DNA from: Apostichopus japonicus | Taxonomy: Eukaryota > Echinodermata > Holothuroidea > Aspidochirotida > Stichopodidae | NCBI RefSeq assembly: GCF_037975245.1 | Contig: NC_092564.1 | Span: forward strand, 14,697,984-14,761,983 | DNA length: 64,000 bases | Direction of reading: 5' to 3' | In this document: positions 50,301 to 62,300 of the stretch, in pieces | Layout of the letters: each line of letters starts with the position of its first letter | How positions within the stretch are numbered: the stretch's first letter is position 1 | Position numbers and translations under genes: made by a program | Notes under the pieces: model-generated | What the model was told of the DNA's origin: nothing | Database searches by the model: none | The model's input: the letters and a program-made list of their open reading frames with translations, nothing else

Positions 50301-53300
50301 AAAGCATCCGGTACTTGAAGACTTGTGGTAACAGGGGGGGGATAATTTGGTTAAATTCAACTTTTGCAAGAAATGAGTTAGCTTGTTGCCCAACATCCTT
50401 CTCACACAAGTTCCAATTACTCTACCCAGCTGCTGCAACCAGGATATTGTCAGACACCGGTGTATGTTTTGTCTCTTCTTACTGAGCCTTGCAATTATAG
50501 ATATTACACGAGTACAGTAAATGTTAAATTCAAGTCAATCCCACGTGATAGTAGATGAAGCATTCTACCAAGAAATGAGAGTGCACACTGAATGTTCAAT
50601 GAAGACAGCTATAGAAAGCCAAATTTATCAATTCCTGGAATCTACGATTATCTTCCTTTTTAAATTTCAAGACTTCGCTTAACCAGTATTACAATTAATT
50701 GAGGCTATTTATGATAGGGCTCTATCCAGTCATGCTCAAAATGAGAAAACTGTTTTTGTTTTTTGTTTTTGTTTGTCCTTTTTGGGGTGGGGGCATTTTA
50801 ATTGACTTTCATTTGAAAATATGACCCCCTTACGTTCTCTAATGAATCCACGATCACCCTCAAAGTAGCCAGTAGACTTCTTAATCTGTGGTTCTAGAAG
50901 AAATGAATGATGAAACACATAAAGACATGCAGATACTGAATGCAAGATGACTAAAACCAAAAGAATTAACTACAAAAAACAAGTAATGCATGCACAACTA
51001 ACATATAACAGTGGAAAGAATAATTTTAGCAAAAGGTTAAGTGTACACCAAATAGCAGAAAATGACACTACAGATATTTGATGACATTGTGAGGTACAAA
51101 AAATATATAGTGAAATTCAATTTGCAGACACTGAAACGGCGATGACAGATTCTGATGGATAAAAAGGCAAGCATTTAGAGGAGCAAAATATGAAAACTTC
51201 TATGTAAGGGAATACAAACACAGTCAGAAATAGAATAAGTACAAATTTGTCTAATTATTTAACCTTAACATCTACATTATTGCTTTTCACACTGGAGAAG
51301 GAAAGAAGGTGGCCAAAAACAAAATTATTAGTGAACAATTTGATTGTTATTATTATTTTTATTTCTTTTTGGTGGAGGGGAAGGGGGCGCTTGTGGTTAG
51401 CAGTATATTAGAAGCAGATTTTTTTATGCCAGTTACTGCCATTATTTAGCCACATATTGCTTTAACAGTGGAAAAAGAAAAGCTCGAACTTTAAGGGTGA
51501 ATGATGAAATCTGCTCTGTGGGTATGAATCTGGAAGGCAAGTTTTCATGACACATCATGAGAAGGGAACTGGGTTGGAATTTTTATATTTTCACAGGAAT
51601 GGAACTGCAACATTCCTGATAATATTTCTTGATTTTGAAAAATGATTGAACCAGGTGTTCAATTATCAGTAAGATGCCACCGTACTTATGGAGTATGTTT
51701 TACATGTTCTATTTTACAATACTTAATTTTAAAGTTAGCATGCATGGTAAAATGAAATTGATGTCAATAATCCTAAAACTACTAAAAGTCAATAATCACA
51801 ATTTCCATTGCTAGTTAATGAAGGCAAAGGAAACAAAGAATGAATGTCTTGTGATGTTATAGTTGAGAAATGTGCAACCAGTGATATTTAAGAGGGATAT
51901 GAAGGATGAGCTACTGTAGTCTAGCCTACATACAATGTGTTGATGAATACTGTTAGGGTAGCACCACAAAGTGACCAATGTATAACACTTTGACTAAATT
52001 TTTTAGGGATTTGATGAAAAATTTGCATTCATTTTGGGATTAAAAGCCAGTGCCATATTTAAAGCCTAATTATGTGGATTCCACTTAGCTGTGCCTTCAA
52101 ACTTCTGTTATATGGTGGTATAGGTCTATTCAGAAATGAATTAATAACTCTTTCTGAAATTATTATGCAAATCTCAACAAAATTATAACTTCTTTTGCTG
52201 AAATATTATAATAAAAACAATGTCGAGCAAAGCAAAAGAGCTGACCTTTTTCTATGATAAAAGCATCTTGAAAGAGTGAATTGAAAGCTGCTAGAAATGC
52301 AAAAGGTGTTAATTACTTCTAATTATAGATCTAAAAGAGTCACATGACCAGCCACACCACTTTTGTGTCCTGGGGGAAGTGGGCGAGGTGAGGGACAGAA
52401 GGGAGGGAGGGAGGGGGGACAGTGATACATTAGCCACTTCATAGTGCTTCCCAGTTTGGTTACCTTTCCTATGAGAAGGGACCTCTGCATAGTCATGACC
52501 AGTAGATTTCAAGGTTCCATTGTCAATAGAATGATCATATGAAGAGGTACCTAGTGTGAGACAAGCATTTAACAGCTACAACTTACAGGTCAAACACTAG
52601 TAGTAGTATGAGAGTGCAAAGTACTGTATGTGAACTGGTATTAACATAAATGCCGGTAGGTCAGTAACGGTACTATAGGCGAGTGGCAGCAGGCTGGTAA
52701 TACGGTAATACCGTAGCCTGGTGCCATTAGCTACAACTTTTATTCATAGTACCATGAAAAAAAGATAAAATCCTATCGTAGGCAAGATGTATATGGTTGA
52801 TGAGGTCCATGGTTGCTACTCTGTTGAAAGTTGTTTAATATATGTTGGTGAATAAGATGGACAAAAAATATATTTTTTAGTTAAAGGGTTGTTCAAGTGT
52901 CAGTAAACCTTTTAGTTTTTACAAAGGTATAGATTTATATAGCTAGTCCAGCCCTGCTACATCACCAGTCAGTGCTTGTGTAATACTTGTGCATATAACA
53001 GCACTATAGAACACGGTAAAGAACACACCGTACAGCATGTGTTGCTCACTGTTGATGGGTAAAATCTGGATATGTTTGTGATTAAAATGGTTCAGTGGCT
53101 GGAGCCTGAGGGGAGGAGAGGAAAGGGAGGGAGGGAGGGATGGACAGGGGATACTTTGTAAGTGTGCATGGCATTAGCAGCATTGCCTATAAAAGGCACC
53201 CATACCCATCATGGGCATCAGCAGGTTTCAGAAAGTGGGGGGGGACACTATACTATCTAAGCGGAGCGCCACCATTGGTTGGCGCGTAGCGTACCAGAAA

Positions 53301-56300
53301 ATTTTGGGTACATAAGACCCCCTAGATCGCAGGAGACGGCCTTCCTGAGTCGTTTTTAGTTACATCAGAACCAGATCTGTGAGGAGAAATTTTGTCTCAC
53401 AAAACTAAATTCCGACAGAAAGTACTGGTAGAAAGATGCCGTTCTGACACCAAGGGAAACGAATTACACAGCGTCCATCTCAAACGAAATATTTTCGGTA
53501 GTTTGGTATCATATAATACCCTGCATACAGGCAGAATACTGTCTGTAGGGCCTAAAATATATGATATTACTTCCTGGTGGGGTCTTCGACTTGTTTTCAA
53601 GTTGAAATGCGTCGTTTTCTCTGATTCACAGTGTAGGGCAAGGGGAATTCCATTTCTGGCGAGAAGGGGTGCTTCCACAAAACACTCTAAAACATCGTTC
53701 AAACATCGCACAAACTTTTATCAGAGGTCTCGGACGAAGCGGGGAGGGTGAATATCGGAGGAAGGGGGATAAAGGGCCAAGCACTGTTCTAATTTCCAGT
53801 GCAATTTATTGATAATGATTCTTAAGTTAGATTCTACTTGAATCAGCTCAGCAATTGTGATAGAAAATCGCGCATATGCATGTGATTTTTTTAATAACTG
53901 CTCTGAAAAGTGGGGGGGACAAATGATATGATATCCCCTCCACTTTTGAAAGTGGGGGGGACATGTCCCCCCCGTCCCCCACCTGTTGACGCCCATGATA
54001 CCCATACATAATATTACTCTTTGTTAGTGATAATCTGTGCTGATGTTTGCATAGGTAGCAGTATTAAAGCTGTGGTCAGTTTGATTATGAAGCAACAAAG
54101 GAAACGTTTGCAAACCCAATACCTGCATAGTGCAAGTAATCTTGAAGATGGTCACCGACCCAGCGGTTAGATGGCGTATCATCCCAGTGCATACTATCAC
54201 CTAAAGGTTAGAGGTCAGAAACTTTTCTTAAAGAATCACGTTAAAGACTCAAGTTAGCAGCAATTAATACAAGAACAAGGTTGGGGAGGAGGAGGGGGAA
54301 GGGAAGGGTAGATATCTGCAACCAACTGAAGAAAAGCTTTGGAAGAATCGAAAGAAAACGGAGCGATGTTTCAAAGAAAGAATTAAAGTGACATGTAACG
54401 TCCTGGAGCAGACATAGACAATGAAAACTCTGCACCGTAAAGTTTGGACAAAGATTAACGAGGAAAAAAAAATATTGGGGAAGATTTGTAAGAAGCTTCT
54501 ACGGACGAACCGAAATAGAGAGAAAACAAAAACAAAGGAAATATCGCAGTTGCAACAATACTTTAGGACTGAATTCTCTTGTGCACACATACTTATTGCA
54601 TACTTCTATCCCTAGTAGGCACGTACTGTAAGAGCAAGCGAACAGACTTCAGGGAGCTCTGTTAAGCTAAAGAACTGCAGAGGGATAAGTTAATAACAGT
54701 ACGCGGCGAGTAATTCATTTGCAAAAGAACACAGCGAAATGTGATAGCAGCTTTCCCTATGGCATAAAACAATAAAGGTTAATTTAAGCCGGCCAATCTG
54801 TACACTACTTTTAATATTAAATCTCAGAAAAAAAATCTGATATTTGATAGCTGGTATAATTGATGATAATAAATGCAAATTCTACCTAATTTCTGTATTT
54901 GTAAATATATTTAATGTGACGACGTACCACTGGCATAGCTTCGTGTTTGCATATGAGAAGTGTCCGTTATGTCAAAGTCTAATATTGAAGATAAAATGAA
55001 TAGAGTAAGTTTATGGATTCAAACTAAGAATTTTTTTTTTTTAATTTTATCTTTCACACCATTTTTTTTAGTTAATGATAGTAAGAAGAATTTCTTTGGT
55101 GTCAGTGTTCTTGATTAATTGGCAGTGAAAACAATTTCAAAATCTAGAAATTTTTTGACCATGGACAGTTTTGTCTTCCAAATAATCTTACCACTGCTTT
55201 TGGGATATATAAATTACTATCAGAGCATCCGTCTACAAATATTCAAGGGTAAAATAGGTCAAAGAGTAGCCTTTAACATTCTGTAATAACACTTTCAATA
55301 AAGCATACATAATAATTTGACAATTACTATGAAAGTGAAGAATTATGCAGCATGCTCCGTTATCCCTCAATGTGTTTTGCAGCGTTTGACTTTTAATATT
55401 GCGTTGTTGAATGAAATAGAAAAAGTGCAAAGAATCCAAAACTCTGGAGGAGGTGAACTGCAGAGACACTGCGATCACTCGGGGGGTGTGTACCGCCTAT
55501 ACCGGTGCAGAATCTAATGAATATTCATGTTATACTTATTAAAGAGTGTAGTTGTATTCATTACCTGTCTCATACATAGAGATCTGTCTAGGAATCGTGA
55601 AACCACCATTTGCTGTGAGAAGAGTAAGTATAACATGTTCAAAAGTAAAGACTGCCCTCATTTTACATGTATACCAACAAAATGCATGCAAGTCCTTGTA
55701 TTTCTCTCAAAGATTACAACAACAAAAAAACAACAAAAAGGACACCGACAAATACAGACCGAAAACATGCAGAAATTAAAGCAAGGCAAGTTAAAGAAAA
55801 CAAGGTTTTTAAATGTTGCATAAAGCGTGATGAATACATGGACATCAAAACAGATTTGACAAAGACCAAATCCCTCATGCAGAATTACACATTCCCCAAA
55901 TTAGTTGCATCTCAGCAATATAGCACTCTTCAATGCCAATCAGAAGCGTGGATCCGGAGGAGAGCTAGCCTTGCACAGAGCATAACATGGTTGTATGTTA
56001 AAGCTATGCAAAATATCACAGCTGGCATACATACAATGTTTACAAAGGAGAATAAAAGTAGGATATTACACCACTGCCAGATTAAATTAAATATCATGAA
56101 GGATTTTTTTTTTTCCATTCCCAAATCCTAATATGTTAATCACGACAACTGCACAACATTTTCCTACTGGAGGAACCTGTGAAATCAAGATGTGTGGTTC
56201 TTTTTATATATATATTTTTCTTTAATCTACTCGGTGCATTTTGTGTACTACATTGGGTGGGTAGGTCATGCAGCACGAGCCCCATACCTGTAAAGATGTA

Positions 56301-59300
56301 CGGTATTCGGCTAGGGTGGGAGAAACGTGCACTGGCACGTGGCGAGGGCTGCATCGCTATACAAAATTGAGATGGAATTTAACATGAACATCTGACAACG
56401 ATAAATGATTAAGTACATAGAGCCAATTTAAAGCCAACCCTACTTAACTCATAGTCAATGATGCAAGTAGTGAAGTAGGCAATATATATACATATATATA
56501 TATACACACATATATATATATACACACATATATGTATAGAGGCTTTTAACAAAAATTTAACAACATAAAATATAGAAACAAAATATACAGCAACAATTAG
56601 AAATGCACAAAACACTTATTCCGGATGAAACCGATATAAAACGAAAGTCAATGAATGAACACTGATTGAGGCATATAACAGGGATGACTCAATGAATAAG
56701 TTAAGCTCTTACCTATGATCCTGCATTCAGTGAGAAAGATATTATTCAACAACAAAAACAAATCCTCAAAATAAGAAAAAACAAAAATTTTGAACAAAGT
56801 TATTGAAACAATTTGAAAATGTAAAAAAATAAAATAAACAGATTGGTGGTTAGAGATACTTTGCTTTAAGGTTGTTTGTGACTTACCATCAATTTTTCTT
56901 GACCCTCCAAAGTCAGTTTCTATGTCACCTGCAGAGAGACAGATTAAAAGGCTGATTGCAAAGTAATTCATTCGAATGTTAAGAAATGAAAACAACAATA
57001 ATTTGGCTGTATAATTAGAAAGGCAAGTAAGACAATATATATCAATGGCTGAGGATATGACCACTTGCAGAGAAGACAACAGTATTTACATTGCTATTTG
57101 AAAACTAAAGCTTTGTATCTTGTTCCTCACTTTTAGTTTCACATTTTTAAATTCCATGTTAGATCCCCCCTCCCCCACGAATCTTGAACCTGCGTTTGCG
57201 AAACCATGAAGAATACTGTAGAATTTCTAACCATTCTACATGAGCTATGACCCATCTGACCATGAACCCCCCCTCCCGAACCCCCACACCCCTCGAAATT
57301 GATACTTGGAATGCATGAAATCTACCCTTTGTCTATGGGGACTTGATGTAAAAACAATACCTTAATTGATTACTGTTGGCAACTTTCCAAAGCTGGGAAA
57401 AAATCCTCAAAACCACCGAAAATTTCTGTGTCCCCCCCCAAGTTTTTAGCTGCCCCTATACTGGGCATCTTAGTTATATTCACAAGGGCGTAGGAACCGG
57501 GGGGGCTGGGGGGGCACCAGCCCCCCCAGTGAAAAATGTGGAGGGGCGGAAGTATCATTCCGCCCCCCCGCTTCCTAAGTCAGAAAACCCCTTTTTCATT
57601 TCCAAATGAGAAAAAAATCTCATTTGGAGCACCAAATTGCATCTAAGGCCTGGTGAAAATACAAAATTAAGTTTACAAAATGGAGTGGGTGTTGAAGTGT
57701 GCTATATTGCACCAAATTGCATCTGAGGCTACCTGGAAACGGAAAAAATTCCAAAGGGGAGGGGGACACCCCCTCCCCTTAGACCCCTCCCCCAGGCCGG
57801 CCATCAGTCTTCAGCCCCCCCCCCCCACTCAAAAGTACCTTCCTACGCCACTGTATATTCATGTTAAGTCCATACATATTCATATTCATATCCATACATA
57901 TTCATGTTAAGTCCAAACATACCTTCCGACTTAATGAGATTGTCCGTCTCTGTCTCTGTGGTAGAGCTCATTAACACATCCGGACCATTCGATTTATACG
58001 AACCAGCCGAGATTGCAGTCCTGTGGAAATGAAAATAAATATCTCAACATTAATCGTTACTTTTCAGATGACTCCTAATTAACATAAACAAAGCTGAAAA
58101 TGTACTGTTCGCTTTGGCTTTCTTGTAATTGCATCATGATAATATTCGATATAGGACAGTCCATGATAAACCAACCTACAATCCTTTTTTTGGCTTTGAA
58201 TAATGCAAATTACAACACAAATGAATGGATCAATTCATTGTCACTAAGAACAAGTTTTACAGGGTGTAATCTATTCCATACTGACGAATACAACATGAAG
58301 AATCCTTCTGCAATTATTCGGCAATTTTTTTTTACAGATCTAACCTACAGTGTATGAATTATTTAGTTGAAGCAATATTGCAAATGCCTGAACCCAGTCA
58401 GCTAGCTGTCAGGTCAGGTCAAGTTCCTTTCACCATTTCAAATCTAATAGTATGAACAACTGAATCATTTACATGAAAGATAAAATGTTCAATCATCTTT
58501 CATGGTATGAAATGAAATGAGCCTAGGCAAGATTCAAGATTATGAATTCCACTGTGAGGGCATTAACGTATAACATCCACTATTCGTCGAGCTAGGCTCG
58601 ACTCCTCGAATTATCACGATAATGGACTATGATAACGTTGTCATATTCATGACTTTAATGGAGATGATGAGCACATTTAAAGAGTATATAATCCACTTGA
58701 TAACATCACTGAAATAAATATTACTACTTTCAATGATTGAATGTTGGGATTAACAGGGCAGAACTACACTTCATGTCCAGGAATTTAATAAATTGATTTA
58801 ATTTTGAGCCATTGAAAGCTCATCAATTGTTAGTCACAAGTTATTAAATAATCTGAAATAATAACTAGACTATAACTTACGCTGCTCCATTTTTATTACT
58901 GGACGAGGCTACCGCACCAGCAGCACAGCAGGCACTTGCACCACAACAAAGTTTCGAGCAAAAACTAGAATAATATTTAAAGAAAAAAACAGCTTCAATT
59001 AACACAGCCACAGAAATTCTACTTAGTAATAATCCACAGCTGTGCCCTATGGTACTGTTCTGTACCCAAACACTGGTTCAACTTTCAGTAAGCCCCAAAA
59101 AAACAAAAAAAAAACACAGAACAAGAAAGAACCAGAAAGTAAATAAGGAAAATATTACTGTCATATTTATTTCAAATTTTAATCAATCAATCTGTCAATT
59201 ACCTTTCCTTGAACATATTATTCTGATTAACAGCAGGGAGGACCACACACATATTTGCAGAACTGTATGTTTTTACGTAATCGATGGTAATGTTCTTGCA

Positions 59301-62300
59301 TAAGGGGTGGTAAAAAAAAACACACACTTAGTCAAAAAAACATTTTTTTTAAATGAATGTATTTAAAAACACTTGGAATTAAAATATCAATAACTTACCC
59401 TGCACATTCTTCTTCATCTGCACAGCAGCAGGGACAGCAAGAAACCCAACACCTAGCAAGTCCCTGACAACACTGGCCGAAGCAACCCCCACCCCCACAC
59501 ACATCCCCGCAGCAGGGACACATTGAGGCACAACACTTGAAGCAGCCGCAAAGGGCGCAGAGGAGGAGCAGTAAGGCCAGTAAGAGGATGAGGGCTACCA
59601 GTGCTAACGCTATCAACCAAAGCCACCAGGGAAACCCAGCCATGCCGGTACCTGGTAGGGCAGCTGATGTGCCACCTGTAAAACAGAGAAGGGAAAAACA
59701 ATAAATAACAGGGTACGATTTCTTTACAAAAGCTTGTGGAGTTGATACTGGTACAATTTTTAGGAGAGGTTTTAGGAGAGGAAAATAAAGTCCCATAGCA
59801 AAGTCAGTGGCTTGACTCACAGAATTAGGACAAATACGATTGTGCGACGAAAATTGTTAGAAATGAAAGGTTTTTTGATGAACTACTATCTAGTTAACAT
59901 TCAAACAGGGAATTAATCTAGGAGAGATCTTTGTTTGATTAATCGCAACCCTAACTTTCAAGAAACACTCGGCAGTTCCTGAATTAACGATTTGCAGAAT
60001 ATGAAACATTCAAATTGAAACAACTTACCATTTGTATTTTAAAGGGCCAGACAGTATTATCATTTAACTACATCTCACAGCCACATTTTTTGGTTTAAAT
60101 AAAATTAATTAATTAAATGACTGCCATACTTTTAAGATTCATAACAATATATTCAGTCCACCATTAATGGCATGAAGAATGTATTGATGACAGTTACCAA
60201 GGAAATGATGATGATGATGGTGATGATGATAATCTTGATGAATCAGATAAAACATGAAAACATGTTCACACATACTAAATGATAACATGGGATGAGTTAG
60301 TGTGAGAAACAAGTTAAAATACAACATGAATTACGAGAGTAATATCCACGCAATGTAAGACCACTTTCACCGTGTAAATTACATCTGAATATGTAAATAT
60401 ATTACCTCAAATATCCATCCTATAGAGGGTTACAGTTTCCATCATAAAAATCATACTTAATACCTAGCTGCTTTAATGCTGTTATCAAGTTTTTTACGGC
60501 GCACAGCAGTCAGGAAAACACAAATTTTAGCACTGCTTCTTAATTTTATATTTTAAAACATTGCCTTCATCAATTGATATTGCGTCTCTGTGTTTTCGTG
60601 GACGACTCATATAAACAAATATTATGTGTGGTCAAACCTTGCAGATTGTCAACGGAATCGTAAACTCTTCACTGCAAAGCTATTACACCAGCATTTGTAG
60701 TTTTGTACTGTAAGAATGCTTTTCTCCATCCACACCCCTTCCTCCTCCCTCCATCCTCCCTCACCCCTCCCTCCCCCCTTCCCCCTCCCAAACCTTTCAA
60801 CTGGTACCATTATCCTTTTTGTATGTCAGTTCATGTCCCAGTCCATAAAACAGGTCATAAATACTCAAGTGTATATAAAACAGAGATGAATGACCCTCCC
60901 GGGCAGAACTTGTGAGTCTTACGGGGGACTGCATGGCTACCTATAAACCCACCCACTGACCTACCCTACCTTACCCCACTTACTACAAGACTATGCACTG
61001 TAAACAATACAGTGCGTGTATATATCAAAAACCTTGACAGATATAGGTAGCAAACAGATGATGACAGCTGGAGGATGTTCAGGAAACTGTATAAATCATT
61101 CAAGATATGAATCCCGATTATCCAGGGAATGAAATTATCTGCTGGTTCGTGCGATTCGCAGCTGTTTCCGTGATGGTTATGCCATATTAATTACAAACAT
61201 TAGTTATTTGATCATCCACGTTCATTTCGTAAGATGAGCCGCCTGTCTCGTTTGGCAGGGCAATCTTAGCCAGATTATGTGGATCTCATTCGGAAAGTAC
61301 TCGAATCGATAAACGTGAAGAACTTTAGACGTAATTATCTCGCAAGCGCAACGTTTGCGATGTGTCGATAACCTTTTAATGGGGAAATTTATCCCTGGTT
61401 CCTGATTTGACGAGGAGAACAATACACTTGAGCGGTTACGTGCACAGTTGCACTAAATTCGCACTGGAATACAAATTCCAATTAAAGCTTTATGAAGAGA
61501 TGCACAGACATCCAAATTAGCATATTAACCAGAAACATGAAGTATTATGGGAAGTGGTGCCCCCCAACCCCTCCCCTCCCCTCCACCCCACCATCCCTCA
61601 GGCTAATTAACTCCTGGATATTCCAATGGATCCCGTAATCTGAAAAAAGAATGCTCCAAAGATTAACTGGTATGAAAATGGACTTCAGATATGAAACGTG
61701 GGGCCCAGTATTTCCAAAAAGTTAGATAAAAAAGAAAATTCCCAAAGAATGAAGTAGTATTTTGTAAGTAATGACTTTTGAATAAATACAACTTTGAGTT
61801 TATAAATCCCTCACCAGCGAGATGATGCGCAGAAATATAGCAAATTGTTCAAACTTAAGTCATACCTATATTTGGAGCTTGCGGTATGAACACTGGTGGA
61901 CGGAATGGGAGAATAATTGATTAAAGTATAAAATAACGAGCAAATTTGGCATCTGGCTGATTCTGCCCCTATCAATGTCGTTGTTTATTGACAAACACGG
62001 GCAATAACATACAAGAACAGGCACTACAAAGTGAATTCCCTACATATATAAATATATAACCTTCTTTCCCAATGGGAATCCTTTCAAAAAACAACCTGTA
62101 GTTGTAAAACTTGATGTTATAGTACAGTATCTGTTTAATTTAAAGAGGTGAGGTTCAGACAAAGCTTTAGACATTTCTTTTGAACTTTTCTTTGCTTTTC
62201 TGCCATGCAGGTTTTAGCTAATATAATAAACGAAATCAGTCGTGCTGAAGACTCTTGTTAATTCTACTTATTTATAAATTAGGAATTTGAATGATTTCAT

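Noticed and set aside
53392-53751. 119-codon plus and 104-codon minus ORFs inside the 53.2-kb element
   Set aside because: Overlapping frames with no transposase motif; the element looks non-autonomous.
56240-56294. Possible small minus-strand exon starting GTATGGGGCTCGTGCTGC
   Set aside because: The acceptor is plausible but there is no convincing donor, and the receptor frame is already continuous.
56713-56720. Possible 8-nt microexon (GATCATAG) between tgcag and gtaaga
   Set aside because: Splice signals are good, but in the phase required by the neighbouring receptor exons it reads straight into TAG, and the flanking exons join in frame without it.
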